A stretch of DNA of 64,000 nucleotides. Origin: Ornithinimicrobium cryptoxanthini. Its GTDB lineage: Bacteria; Actinomycetota; Actinomycetes; Actinomycetales; Dermatophilaceae. The notes under the pieces are model-generated. The model saw only the letters and a program-made list of their open reading frames with translations. It was not told the origin of the DNA and did no database searches. The stretch lies in the NCBI RefSeq assembly GCF_023923205.1, contig NZ_CP099490.1:2852001-2916000 (forward strand). The letters run 5' to 3'. Below are positions 34,211 through 47,363 of this stretch, one piece after another; position 1 is the first letter of the stretch; every line of letters begins with the position of its first letter. Both the position numbers and the translations under genes were made by a program.

Positions 34211-34564
34211 TCAGCCACTCAGCCGCTCGCGGAGCAGCGTGGCCAGGACGACGGCCTGGTTGTGCTCCTCGTCCTTGGCCCCGAACAGCAGCACCACCCG
34301 CTGGTAGCCGCGCACCTCGTGGAGCAGCTCGTCTAACGCGTCCGACCCGTCCAGCTCCTGGCGATAGCGCTGGGCGAACTCGTCAAACTTTTCGGGGTCG
34401 TGCCCGAACCACGTGCGCAGCTCCGTGGACGGGCCGACCTCCTTGAGCCAGGTGACGTCCAGGTCGCCCTTGGCGATCCCGCGCGGCCAGACCCGATCGA
34501 CCAGGATCGAGTGCCAGCCACCCGGTGCACCGGCATACACCCGTTGTGTCTTGATCTCGGTCAT
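34211..34564 (-). CDS. DUF488 family protein (first copy)
   Basis: 117 residues, cytoplasmic. RVYAGAPGGWHSILVDRVWPRGIAKGDL at the N-terminus, then TELRTWFGHDPEKFDEFAQRY and VVLLFGAKDEEHNQAVVL, match the short DUF488 branch of unknown function (a YeaO-like protein). Overlaps the mycoredoxin-like gene by 4 bp, so both are co-translated; a redox or heavy-metal connection is only inferred. Confidence 0.85.
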   Translation of the reverse strand: MTEIKTQRVYAGAPGGWHSILVDRVWPRGIAKGDLDVTWLKEVGPSTELRTWFGHDPEKFDEFAQRYRQELDGSDALDELLHEVRGYQRVVLLFGAKDEEHNQAVVLATLLRERLSG

Positions 34565-34815
34565 GCCAGTGTCTCCAGCCTCTCCCGAACGGTGCTGGCG
34601 GAAGGGTTGGTGTGGGCTGTGCCGTCGATGACCACCGTGGGCACCGTCTCGTTGCCGTCGTTGACGCTGCGCACGAACGCCGCGGCGTCGTCGTCCTGCC
34701 AGATGTTCACCCAGAGAGCCTTGGCACCCAGGTCGCCGAGCGACGCCTTGAGCCTCATGCAGTAGCCGCAGCCCGGACGCCAGTAGACGACCACCGAGCG
34801 ATCTTCCTCAGACAT
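34561..34815 (-). CDS. Glutaredoxin-like protein (mycoredoxin type)
   Basis: 84 residues. VVVYWRPGCGYCMRLKASL carries a CxxC redox pair and TVPTVVIDG the cis-proline. Size and motif fit mycoredoxins, which use mycothiol to reduce mixed disulfides in actinobacteria. A GGAGGT-like site lies 7 nt upstream of the ATG. Confidence 0.88.
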   Translation of the reverse strand: MSEEDRSVVVYWRPGCGYCMRLKASLGDLGAKALWVNIWQDDDAAAFVRSVNDGNETVPTVVIDGTAHTNPSASTVRERLETLA

Positions 34816-34977
34816 GCCGCTGACCTCCTCGTGTCGCAGACTCCTGCCACCTTGCCACGGACTGACCCACCACGAGACGTGCGCGCCCGGGCTGCGGGCG
34901 AATCAGCCGTCAGAGGGAGATCCCGCACACATCCTGCGACCGAGACGAAGGCAGGTGTATGTCGAGGCGTCCGGCAC

Positions 34978-35811
34978 CTACCCGCTGGGTAGCAGTCGTG
35001 CATAGACGACGGTGTTGTCCTGGTAGTGGCCGACCCCTGCGTCCCAGGCTCCGGCGCAGGTGATCAGCCGAAGCTCCGCGCCCTCGGTGTCACCGTAGAC
35101 GGCCGCGGTGGGGAAGGCGTCCTTGGGGTACTGCTCGGTCAGGTAGACCTCGAAAACGGCTGGAGAGCCGTCGGTGCCGTCGACGACGACCTGGTCGCCG
35201 ACGCGCAGCTCGGCCAGCCTGAAGAAGACCGATGGCACCCCGCCGCGCCCGTTGACGTGCCCCAGGAGCACCGCGGGACCGTCCTGGCCCGGACGCGGTG
35301 AACCGTCGAACCAGGCAGCCTGGTCATAAAGCGGTCCGCGTGCGGGGACCTCGAGAGTGCCGTCGGCATTCAGGCCGAGGGGATTTACTAGGGACTTCAC
35401 ATCGATGGTGGGAATGGACAGCGTGGTGGGGCGTGCGACCTCGCCGTTGACCCCGTCGGGCGACGAGGTGCCCAGGGGTGCGGTCGGCGCAGCCGCCTTG
35501 GCCCCGGCTGGAGGGGCTGAGGCCGACGCGAGGACTTCGACCGCGGAACGGCCCAACGACGGCGCGGGTAGAGCCGGGGTAGCACCGTCAGCAACAAAGG
35601 CAGCCCGCTGCGCAGAAGGCTCGGACAGCGGCGTGCCCAGCGCCAGGTCCGGAGTCTGAACGCCATCGTCGAGTGCGACCGCCAGCGAGCTGAGCCCCAG
35701 CGCCAGCAGAAGCCCGCAGGCCGCACGCACCACGAGGTGCCTGCGGCCTGCGGTCATCCGGTGACGACCCTCGGTCAGCCGGTGACGGCCTTCGTCTGTC
35801 GGAGGACGCAC
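34978..35811 (-). CDS. Class F sortase
   Basis: 277 residues from a GTG. One N-terminal membrane segment (RAACGLLLALGLSSLAVAL), a Pro/Ala-rich linker, then the sortase domain with catalytic His185 (LLGHVNGRGG), Cys252 (LITCAG) and Arg272 (VVYARL). It attaches surface proteins at a sorting signal. The upstream gene, one base away, encodes a protein with such a signal, so they are an enzyme-substrate pair. The first 25 residues contain a 7-residue tandem repeat (EGRHRLT, EGRHRMT) from a 21-bp duplication; the ATG at Met19 could be the real start. Confidence 0.88.
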   Translation of the reverse strand: MRPPTDEGRHRLTEGRHRMTAGRRHLVVRAACGLLLALGLSSLAVALDDGVQTPDLALGTPLSEPSAQRAAFVADGATPALPAPSLGRSAVEVLASASAPPAGAKAAAPTAPLGTSSPDGVNGEVARPTTLSIPTIDVKSLVNPLGLNADGTLEVPARGPLYDQAAWFDGSPRPGQDGPAVLLGHVNGRGGVPSVFFRLAELRVGDQVVVDGTDGSPAVFEVYLTEQYPKDAFPTAAVYGDTEGAELRLITCAGAWDAGVGHYQDNTVVYARLLPSG

Positions 35812-35812
35812 G

Positions 35813-37183
35813 TCAGCCAGAGTTCGACGTCTTGCGTGGACGGGTCATGACCAGCCCGCCGAGGCCGAGCACCGAAGCGAGGAGGCCGGCCGTCAGGAGC
35901 AAGCCGTTCGCTCCTTCGCTCGGGCTTCCGCCAGTCTGTACCCCGCCACTCGGCAAGGGACTGATCTGCCCGTTCTGAGGACTTGTCGGCTCGGTCGGGG
36001 TCGGACCAGGCTCAGTCGGAGCAGGCTCGGTCGGGGTCGGACCAGGCTCAGTCGGAGCAGGCTCGGTCGGGGTCGGACCAGGCTCAGTCGGAGCAGGCTC
36101 GGTCGGGGTCGGACCAGGCTCAGTCGGAGCAGGCTCGGTCGGGGTCGGACCAGGCTCAGTCGGAGCAGGCTCGGTCGGAGTCGGACCAGGCTCAGTCGGA
36201 GCAGGCTCGGTCGGAGTCGGACCAGGCTCAGTCGGAGTCGGAGCAGGCTCGGTCGGAGTCGGACCAGGCTCAGTCGGAGCAGGCTCGGTCGGAGTCGGAC
36301 CAGGCTCAGTCGGAGCAGGCTCGGTCGGAGTCGGACCAGGCTCAGTCGGAGCAGGCTCGGTCGGAGTCGGACCAGGCTCAGTCGGAGCAGGCTCAGTCGG
36401 AGCAGGCTCAGTCGGAGTCGGAGCAGGCTCGGTCGGGGTCGGAGCGTCGTCGCAGGCTGGCACGTTGATGGTGTTCGTGTCCAAGGTGACTGCGGCACTG
36501 CGGGCCAGGAGTCGTCCCTGGACCGTTGCCCCGGTATTGGCGGTAATCGACGTCATCGCCATGACGGTGCCGGCGAAGGCAGTTCCAGTGCCAATGGTGG
36601 CCGAACTGCCCACCTGCCAATAAACGTCACAGGCGTCTGCACCGTTGATAAAGATGATGGAACTGCTCGAGCCGGTGATGAGCGTTGAGGATGCCTGGAA
36701 GATGAAAACGGGATCCGGCTCGTTTGCTCCGTCCAAGGTCAATTGACCGTTAAGCGCTAAAGTGGCGCCGGTGTAGACCCCGGGCACGAGCGTCTGTCCA
36801 GCGAGGTCTGCGGTGACAGTGACGTCCGTCGCGCGCCCTGCGGCATCGTTGTAAGCCGTGGCGAGATCGTTCTTGGCGACGTTCGCGACGGCGTCGGCCG
36901 CGTGAACCTCTCCGTTGATCTGACCCGGAGGGAAGCCGGTGATCGCGGTGCCGGGACTCACTCCGAGGTCTCCGTTGATCACGGAAGGACCGGTGTTGGT
37001 CACGGTGGAGCCGGCCAGCACGGCGTAACTGGTGGCGGTCCCAAGGCCCACTCGGTCCACGGCCTCGGCTGGGCCGATCATTGCGACCGTGAGCACGAGG
37101 GTCAGTCCTAGGCCGAGAACTGCGGCGAAGAGTTTACGAGTGAGGTAGAAGGGTCGAGGAGGTAGGGCGGAATGAGCTGACAT
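35813..37183 (-). CDS. Ice-binding-like (DUF3494) surface protein with PTEP stalk and sorting signal
   Basis: 456 residues. Signal peptide (FAAVLGLGLTLVLTVAMIGPAEA), then a DUF3494-type beta-helix domain: SYAVLAGSTVTNTGPSVING, DLGVSPGTAITGFPPG, PGVYTGATLALNGQLTLDG, VFIFQASSTLITGSSS, FAGTVMAMTSITANTGATV, GRLLAR. In this fold some members bind ice; others are simply adhesins. A long stalk of TEPxPTEP repeats follows. The C-terminus has PSGGVQTGG, a hydrophobic helix and RPRK, the sortase F type of signal. It forms an operon with the sortase. Confidence 0.87.
   Translation of the reverse strand: MSAHSALPPRPFYLTRKLFAAVLGLGLTLVLTVAMIGPAEAVDRVGLGTATSYAVLAGSTVTNTGPSVINGDLGVSPGTAITGFPPGQINGEVHAADAVANVAKNDLATAYNDAAGRATDVTVTADLAGQTLVPGVYTGATLALNGQLTLDGANEPDPVFIFQASSTLITGSSSSIIFINGADACDVYWQVGSSATIGTGTAFAGTVMAMTSITANTGATVQGRLLARSAAVTLDTNTINVPACDDAPTPTEPAPTPTEPAPTEPAPTEPGPTPTEPAPTEPGPTPTEPAPTEPGPTPTEPAPTEPGPTPTEPAPTPTEPGPTPTEPAPTEPGPTPTEPAPTEPGPTPTEPAPTEPGPTPTEPAPTEPGPTPTEPAPTEPGPTPTEPAPTEPGPTPTEPTSPQNGQISPLPSGGVQTGGSPSEGANGLLLTAGLLASVLGLGGLVMTRPRKTSNSG
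35994..36443 (-). repeat. 36-bp tandem repeats encoding the Pro/Thr/Glu stalk
   Basis: About 11-12 copies of a 36-bp unit, each giving 12 residues of the pattern TEPAPTEPGPTP. The copies nearest 35994 carry GGTCGGGGTC where the more distal ones carry GGTCGGAGTC, which shows block homogenisation. Copy number is probably variable between strains. Confidence 0.85.
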
Positions 37184-37259
37184 AGATGATCCCCAAATTG
37201 GGCACAGCGAACGGCTGTGACTGGAATGAGATCAAGATAAAGGAAGCCCACCCAAAATC

Positions 37260-37288
37260 AGACTAACCTCTGAGGAACGTTAAGTCAA
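37260..37288 (-). promoter_or_regulatory. Promoter of the ice-binding-like gene
   Basis: TTGACT (37283-37288) and TAGTCT (37260-37265) on the minus strand, 17 bp apart, match actinobacterial housekeeping promoters. The leader to the ATG is about 70 nt. The IS630 left end lies 9 bp beyond the -35. Confidence 0.6.
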
Positions 37289-37297
37289 ACGGGGCTA

Positions 37298-38430
37298 GTG
37301 ATTCGCGTCTTAAATTCGTGTGATAAGTCGTAGAATGCACTATGGCGCGATCAGGACGCTCGAAGCCCGCCCTTGTGCTGAACGAGCAGGAGCGTGATCA
37401 GCTCCAGCGGTGGGCCAGGAGCCGGAAGTCCTCGCGGGCGCTGGCGTTACGTTCCCGCATCGTGCTCGGGTGCGCTGCGGGAGCAGATAACAAGAGCGTG
37501 GCCGCGGAACTGGGCTGCTCGGCAGCCACGGTCGGCAAGTGGCGGTCCCGGTTCGTGAAGTCACGCCTGGACGGCCTCAGCGATGAGGAGAGGCCCGGCC
37601 GTCCGCCGAGAATCACCGCCGAGCAGGTCGAGGAGGCGGTGGCGGCTACTTTGGAGTCCACGCCAGCCAACGCGACGCACTGGTCACGGGCGAAGATGGC
37701 CGAACGGACCGGGCTGTCCAAGTCCTCGATCGGGCGGATCTGGAAGGCCTTCGAACTCAAGCCGCACCGCACGGACGGGTTCAAGTTGTCCAACGACCCG
37801 CTGTTCGTGGAGAAGGTGTACGACATCGTCGGTCTCTACCTGCACCCGCCGGAGAACGCGGTCGTGCTCAGCGTCGATAAGAAGAGCCAGTTGCAGGCCC
37901 TGGCCACGTCCCAGCCAGCGTCCCCGATGATGCCCGGGATGTCTGAGAGACGCACCCACGACCACGTCCGGCAGGGCACCACCAGCCTGTTCGCCGCGCT
38001 GAACGTGGCCGACGACACCGTGATCGCCTCCACCCACCGCCGCCATCGGACGAGCGATTTCAAGAAGTTCCTGGCCAAGATCGAGGACCAGGTCCCTGCC
38101 CACCTGGATGTGCACGTGGTCTGCGACAGCCACGGCACCCACAAGCACCCGAGCATCAAGAAGTGGTTGGAGTCCCACCCACGGTTCACGACGCACGTCA
38201 CCCCGACCTACTCCTCCTGGGTCAACCAGGTCGAGCGACTTTTCGCCCAAGTCACCCGCGAACTGCTGCAACGCTCAGATTTCCGGTCCGTCCAAGCACT
38301 GGAGAAGGATCTCCGCGGCTGGGGACGCACCTGGAACGAGAACCCCAAGCCGTTCGTCTGGACCAAGACCGCAGACGAGATCCTCGCCTCACTCGGCAGG
38401 CTCCCTCCACGAACTACCGGCGCGGGACAC
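37298..38430 (+). mobile_element. IS630-family insertion sequence, intact
   Basis: 1133 bp between TA dinucleotides (37296-37297 and 38431-38432), the expected IS630 target duplication. Ends are imperfect inverted repeats: GTGATTCGCGTCTTAAATTC at the left, GTGTCCCGCGCCGGTAGTTC (complement) at the right, 15 of 23 matching. One full transposase gene. The right TA also completes the transposase stop codon TAG and the -10 hexamer of the next gene. Confidence 0.85.
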
Positions 38431-38433
38431 TAG
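37342..38433 (+). CDS. IS630-family transposase
   Basis: 363 residues. N-terminal helix-turn-helix region (KSVAAELGCSAATVGKWRSRF), linker with GRPPRIT, then a DDE domain with Asp179 (LSVDKKSQ), Asp262 (VVCDSHGTHKHP) and Glu298 (SSWVNQVERLF); the last two are 36 positions apart as expected. No frameshift is seen, so the element is probably active. Its stop codon is formed partly by target DNA. Confidence 0.93.
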   Translation: MARSGRSKPALVLNEQERDQLQRWARSRKSSRALALRSRIVLGCAAGADNKSVAAELGCSAATVGKWRSRFVKSRLDGLSDEERPGRPPRITAEQVEEAVAATLESTPANATHWSRAKMAERTGLSKSSIGRIWKAFELKPHRTDGFKLSNDPLFVEKVYDIVGLYLHPPENAVVLSVDKKSQLQALATSQPASPMMPGMSERRTHDHVRQGTTSLFAALNVADDTVIASTHRRHRTSDFKKFLAKIEDQVPAHLDVHVVCDSHGTHKHPSIKKWLESHPRFTTHVTPTYSSWVNQVERLFAQVTRELLQRSDFRSVQALEKDLRGWGRTWNENPKPFVWTKTADEILASLGRLPPRTTGAGH

Positions 38434-38436
38434 CCT
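38431..38436 (+). promoter_or_regulatory. -10 element (TAGCCT) at the IS630 junction
   Basis: TAGCCT lies 6 nt before the ATG at 38443. Its first two bases are the TA duplicated by the IS630 insertion, so the hexamer is preserved while everything upstream is now transposon DNA. Confidence 0.6.
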
Positions 38437-38442
38437 GGCTGG

Positions 38443-38985
38443 ATGGCTCAGCCACCGACCCTCCTGACCGTCGGGCACGGCACGCTCGACCAGCACAAGC
38501 TCGGTGACCTGCTGGTCGGCGCCGAGGTGCAGCGGCTCGTCGACGTCCGTCGGTTCCCCGGCAGCCGCCACAACCCCGACTCCCGCCGGGAGGCACTGGA
38601 GCAGTGGCTACCCGGACGCGGCATCGACTATCACTGGGAGGAGCGTCTCGGTGGGCGACGCCGGCTGGACCCTGAGCAGGAGGCGGCCAGCCCTGACCGG
38701 TGGTGGCGGGTCGCGCAGTTCCGGGCCTATGCCGCCGGCACCCGCACACCCGAGTTTGCCGACGCGATGAGCGACCTGCTGACGACTGCTGCTGAGCGGC
38801 GCACGGTGATCATGTGCAGCGAGGCGGTGTGGTGGCGCTGTCACCGGCGGATCGTCGCCGACGTGGCCACGCTGCAGCACGGCGTCAGCGTGCAGCACCT
38901 GATGCACGACGGACGACTCACGGACCACCCGGTGAGCGAGGGCGCGCAACTGACCCAGGAGGCCACAGTCGTTTGGGACGGGTGA
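38443..38985 (+). CDS. DUF488 family protein (second copy)
   Basis: 180 residues. LLTVGHGTLDQHKLGDLL, LVDVRRFPGSRHNPD and TVIMCSEAVWWRCHRRIVAD with invariant Cys, His and Arg identify the long DUF488 branch. Function unknown; the conserved cysteine and arginines suggest nucleic-acid or phosphate binding. Its upstream promoter region has been replaced by the IS630 element. Confidence 0.87.
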   Translation: MAQPPTLLTVGHGTLDQHKLGDLLVGAEVQRLVDVRRFPGSRHNPDSRREALEQWLPGRGIDYHWEERLGGRRRLDPEQEAASPDRWWRVAQFRAYAAGTRTPEFADAMSDLLTTAAERRTVIMCSEAVWWRCHRRIVADVATLQHGVSVQHLMHDGRLTDHPVSEGAQLTQEATVVWDG

Positions 38986-39107
38986 GGGCGCCGGCGACTC
39001 ACGAATCGGTATGGCGAGTGGCAGGCAGGCGGATCGTCACGGTCGACCGGTGCAGCGGCAAGATCCGCACGCCTAACGCAGTGACGCGCAGTGCCGATCC
39101 GCCGCGC

Positions 39108-40574
39108 TCACGCGTGCGGCGTGGTGCCCCCGCGTCGGTCGTGGAGATCCTTGTAGGCGACCGCCAGGGCGACCAGGATGACGCCGGCGATCAGGGCGAA
39201 GCCGAGCGCGGTCGCGGTCGACCAGCTGGAGACCTGCAGCGCGGCGAAGACCGCGGCGGTGATGACGGCGATGCCGATCGAGGTGCCCATCCGCTGACCT
39301 GTCTGCATGATCGCACCGGAGCTGCCGGCATACCGCAACGGCACCTCAGCGAGGGTGAGGGTCTGGTTCGGGCTGATCACCGTGCCCTGGGCGACCCCGA
39401 TCAAGGACAGGGTGAGCAGCAGCCACCAGACGCTCAGCCCCACGGCCTCGTGGAGGAAGACCACCGCGGCACTCAGGCCGAGCCCGATCAGCGCGAGATA
39501 GAGCCCGCCGATGACGAGTCGTCGTCCGAGCCGCAACACCCGCCTCCCGGCCCAGTTGGCGGCGAGGGCGGACAGCACGGCCGACGGCAGTCCCACCATG
39601 CCGGCCTCGAGCGCGGAGCGGCCGGCGCCCTGCTGCATATAGAGCGCGACGAGCACCCAGATGCTGGTCATGCCGAGGAAGTACAGCCCCACGATGAGCG
39701 TGCCGTTGCTGAAGCTGCGGGTGCGAAAGATGCTCAGGTCCACCATCGGGCTGCGGCCGCTGGCCTTGTAATAGCGCTCCCAGCGCACCCACACCCAGAC
39801 CATCAGCACCCCGACCGGGAGCAGCAGCCAGGTCATCGCCGAGGACCGGGCCTCCATGAACGGCCACAGGATCGCCAGGACGGCCACGCCCAGGAGCAGC
39901 GCACCTATCGGGTCCAGCGAGCGCACGGTGCGCAGCAGCGAGCCGGCGAGGGCGCTGCGTTGGGTCAACGGCTTCGGGAACCAGAGGAGTGCCAGGACGA
40001 TGGTGAGGATCCCGATCGGCACGTTCACCAGGAAGGTGAGCCGCCAGCCCAGGTCAGGCCCGCCGACGTCGATGAGCAACCCGCCGAGCACCGGCCCGAT
40101 CGCCACGGACACACCCACAGTGCTGCCGAAGTAGCCGAACGCGCGGCCGCGCTCAGCACCGCGGAAGTATTGCTGGATCATGCCGACGCCCTGGGGGTTC
40201 AGCAGCCCGGAGCCGACCCCCTGGGCGAAGCGGGCGACGATCAGCCAGTCGGCGGTCGGCGCGAAGCTGGCGGCGACCGAGGAGAGGGTGAAGATCAGCA
40301 CGCCGACCAGGAAGATGCCGCCGCGACCCATCACGTCGCCCGCACGGCCCGCGGCCACGAGCACCACACCAAAGGTCAGCGCATAGCCGGACAGCACCCA
40401 CTGCAGGTCCGACTCGGTGGCGTCCACACCTTCCTGGATCGCGGGGAGCGCGACATTGACGATGCTCACCGAGATCAATGACATGAAGATCGCCGCGAGC
40501 AGCACCAGCAAAATCCGCCAGCGAGCGGGGTCGGGGACATAGTCCACGTGGCCCGGCTCGACGTGCGTGCGCAC
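39108..40574 (-). CDS. MFS drug:H+ antiporter, DHA2 type (14 TM)
   Basis: 488 residues from the GTG at 40574, 7 nt after GAGGGGA. About 14 hydrophobic segments. Typical motifs: VNVALPAIQEGV in TM1, LQWVLSGYALTFG in TM2, GRAGDVMGRG in loop 2-3, RFAQGVGSGLLNPQ, and FFGSTVGVSVAIGPVLGGLL-like motif C in TM5. Substrate not predictable. A perfect palindrome lies 25 bp upstream of the start. Confidence 0.9.
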   Translation of the reverse strand: MRTHVEPGHVDYVPDPARWRILLVLLAAIFMSLISVSIVNVALPAIQEGVDATESDLQWVLSGYALTFGVVLVAAGRAGDVMGRGGIFLVGVLIFTLSSVAASFAPTADWLIVARFAQGVGSGLLNPQGVGMIQQYFRGAERGRAFGYFGSTVGVSVAIGPVLGGLLIDVGGPDLGWRLTFLVNVPIGILTIVLALLWFPKPLTQRSALAGSLLRTVRSLDPIGALLLGVAVLAILWPFMEARSSAMTWLLLPVGVLMVWVWVRWERYYKASGRSPMVDLSIFRTRSFSNGTLIVGLYFLGMTSIWVLVALYMQQGAGRSALEAGMVGLPSAVLSALAANWAGRRVLRLGRRLVIGGLYLALIGLGLSAAVVFLHEAVGLSVWWLLLTLSLIGVAQGTVISPNQTLTLAEVPLRYAGSSGAIMQTGQRMGTSIGIAVITAAVFAALQVSSWSTATALGFALIAGVILVALAVAYKDLHDRRGGTTPHA

Positions 40575-40598
40575 CGACAACTCCCCTCACCACCAGAT

Positions 40599-40610
40599 GT
40601 CAGCGCTGAC
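40599..40610. promoter_or_regulatory. Candidate operator palindrome upstream of the MFS gene
   Basis: GTCAGC-GCTGAC is a perfect 12-bp palindrome; a further half-site GCGCTGAT lies 4 bp beyond. No regulator gene is adjacent. Confidence 0.35.
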
Positions 40611-40686
40611 CTGCGCTGATGAAACTCCTTGAGACCGGAAGGCCCCTCACAGTATGACGAAGCGCACCTGCTCCGCGACGGTCCGG

Positions 40687-42885
<2,199 letters not shown>

Positions 42886-42886
42886 C

Positions 42887-42892
42887 TACCGT
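42887..42892 (+). promoter_or_regulatory. -10 element (TACCGT), leaderless, catalase gene
   Basis: TACCGT lies 6 nt before the ATG at 42899; this favours the ATG over the GTG at 42896. Confidence 0.5.
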
Positions 42893-42898
42893 CGTGTG

Positions 42899-45259
<2,361 letters not shown>

Positions 45260-45406
45260 CGCGAGCGCTCAGCGTAGATCCCAGGTGCGCGATCGGCGCC
45301 GTCGTGCAACCGTGGGACACCTGAGAGCGTCTGGGGAGTGAGGGCACACACCGTTAGGGACGCGTCCCACGCGACGGGGGCCAGGGACCCCGCACGAGGA
45401 GGAACT

Positions 45407-46390
45407 ATGCGCACGCAGCACACAGCCCGGGGACGGCTCCGCGGAGCGGGACGGATCACAAGGGGAGCCCTGCCGGTGGCCGCACTCGTCCTGCTGGCCG
45501 CCTGCGGGAGCGAAAGCGAGCCCGATGTCGGGGCGCCGCCCGCTTCGACGCAGCCGACGGACTCCGAGCCGACCACCGACACCGCCGAGAAGACCGACAA
45601 GGTCGCCACCAACGACGACGACCAGGTCACGGCGACCCCACAGCCAACCACCGTGGAGCCCACCACCGAGTCCTCCCCGGAACCCACCACGGAGTCCTCC
45701 GCTGAGCCGCCGGAGGAGGGTGCCGGGGAGCCCGCCAGCCAGGGGCTCGCGGTCGCGCAGAGCTATGCCGAGCTGCTCATCGACGGTGCGATGGACGAGG
45801 CCTACGCCATGCTGAGCCCCGAGTCCATGGCCTACTTCCCCGACGTGTCGGTCTTCGAGGAGAACGGCGTCGCCGGGCTGGCCGAGGACCTCGGCGGTGC
45901 CTCCGGTGAGCCACAGTGGGCGATCCGCTCGGCCTACGAGGAGACCCACGACTCGGCACAGGTGGTGAGTGTGTGGGGCGAGGGTGGCGACGGTGAGCCG
46001 TTCGCGCACTCATGGGCGGTGCGCAAGCTCGACGGGATGAGCTGGGTGATCGACCAGGACATCACCTCGTCCGCGGGTGAGCCCCGCTTGAACTGGCTCA
46101 ACCCAGGCATCCAGGAGGGCGTCGAGTGGTGGGTGGTCAACCCGGACTCCCCGATCAGCTTCGCGCTGCTCAAGTCGTCCGGCCCCAACGTCGCCGTGAC
46201 CGCGAGCATCGACGACGGCGACGAGGTCTCACAGCAGCTGACCGAGCGCCCGACCGGAGGCGCGGTGATGTTTGACCTGTCCGACAGCGCCCTGTCCGAC
46301 GGGCTGCATGTGGTGACCGCGAGCTGGGTCGCCGAGGACGAGCCGTTCGTGCACACGAGCGCCACCCCGGCCGCCAACCCCGCGTCCTGA
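45407..46390 (+). CDS. Putative lipoprotein with acidic linker
   Basis: 327 residues from the ATG at 45407, 5 nt after GAGGAGGA. Basic N-region, hydrophobic ALPVAALVLLAACGS with lipobox LAAC, an 80-residue Thr/Pro/Glu-rich linker, then a 200-residue folded domain (SQGLAVAQSYAELLIDGAMDEAYAML, FAHSWAVRKLDGMSWVIDQD). The part around residue 130-220 resembles NTF2-like/DUF4878-type extracellular domains. No function assigned. Confidence 0.75.
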   Translation: MRTQHTARGRLRGAGRITRGALPVAALVLLAACGSESEPDVGAPPASTQPTDSEPTTDTAEKTDKVATNDDDQVTATPQPTTVEPTTESSPEPTTESSAEPPEEGAGEPASQGLAVAQSYAELLIDGAMDEAYAMLSPESMAYFPDVSVFEENGVAGLAEDLGGASGEPQWAIRSAYEETHDSAQVVSVWGEGGDGEPFAHSWAVRKLDGMSWVIDQDITSSAGEPRLNWLNPGIQEGVEWWVVNPDSPISFALLKSSGPNVAVTASIDDGDEVSQQLTERPTGGAVMFDLSDSALSDGLHVVTASWVAEDEPFVHTSATPAANPAS

Positions 46391-46415
46391 TTGGCGGGAC
46401 GCCAGCACCTCGTGG

Positions 46416-47363
46416 TCAGCGGTGGCGCCCGGCCGTCGCGGCTGGCCTGCCCTGTCGGCGTGGGGTCCAACCGATCAGGACCGAGGCGACCAGCACCACC
46501 ACACCCCCCAGGAGCACGACCGGTCCGAGTCGCTCGCCGAGCACCAGCACGCCGAGCAGGACCGACACCACGGTGATCGGATAGGTCACGCTGGTCGCCA
46601 CCGTCGGTCCGGCTGCGCGCACGACGTCGAACTGCAGCCACTGCGCCAGACCCGTCCCGACGACGCCGAGGGCGATCACGGACACCAACGGCACGAGCCA
46701 GTCCGTGCCGTGCAGCGACCACGGGGTGGCGATGTCGTCACCCGTGCCGAGCCACCACCACAGCACCAGCACGACCGGCATCTGGGCCGTGGCCACCAGG
46801 ACCTGCGCCGTGGGCATCGACAACCCGCCCGGGTCCACCCCGCGCAGGAACCGCCGGACATAGGTCCAACCCACGCCATAGCTCGCCGACGCGGTCAGCA
46901 CCATCGCGAAGCCGAGCGGGTCGGGGCCGCGCTCGACCGACCAGGGCTGGAAGATCAGCAGCACGCCGAGGAAGCCGACGGCGACACCCAGCATCCGCCG
47001 CCGCCCCACCGGCTCCGCGCGCAGCAGGACCATCGAGCACAGGACCGTCGCGACCGGCGTGACCGCGTTGGACAGACCGGCGATCGAGGAGTCGACCCGC
47101 TGCTCCCCCACCGCAAACAGGGTCCAGGGGATGGTGCACAGCAGCGTGCCGGTGACCAGCAGGTGCCCCCACGTCCCCAGTCCACGGGGCAGCCGCCCCC
47201 TCGTCAGCCGCAGCAGGAGCAACAGCACGGCGACCCCGCAGAACACCCGCAGGGTCGCCACCTGCACGCCGGACATGGCTTCGACGCCGACCTTCATCAG
47301 CAGATAGCTGGAGCCCCAGATCAGGGCGATCGCGGCATACTTGCCCTGCCACGGCACGCTCAC
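46416..47363 (-). CDS. EamA/DMT-family permease
   Basis: 315 residues with about ten hydrophobic segments in two EamA repeats: IALIWGSSYLLMKVGVEAMSG at the start, AGLSNAVTPVATVLCSMVLL, and a second repeat ending ISVLLGVLVLGE-like VVSVLLGVLVLGERLG. Likely an exporter of metabolites or amino acids. Begins at a GTG overlapping the stop of the MetE-like gene, so the two are coupled. Confidence 0.85.
   Translation of the reverse strand: MSVPWQGKYAAIALIWGSSYLLMKVGVEAMSGVQVATLRVFCGVAVLLLLLRLTRGRLPRGLGTWGHLLVTGTLLCTIPWTLFAVGEQRVDSSIAGLSNAVTPVATVLCSMVLLRAEPVGRRRMLGVAVGFLGVLLIFQPWSVERGPDPLGFAMVLTASASYGVGWTYVRRFLRGVDPGGLSMPTAQVLVATAQMPVVLVLWWWLGTGDDIATPWSLHGTDWLVPLVSVIALGVVGTGLAQWLQFDVVRAAGPTVATSVTYPITVVSVLLGVLVLGERLGPVVLLGGVVVLVASVLIGWTPRRQGRPAATAGRHR

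Noticed and set aside
35994-36443. CRISPR-like array
   Set aside because: The 36-bp units are contiguous without unique spacers and encode a protein stalk.
35983-36468. A 161-codon SDQAQSEQARSG-repeat protein on the plus strand
   Set aside because: Antisense reading of the 36-bp stalk repeats of the ice-binding-like gene.
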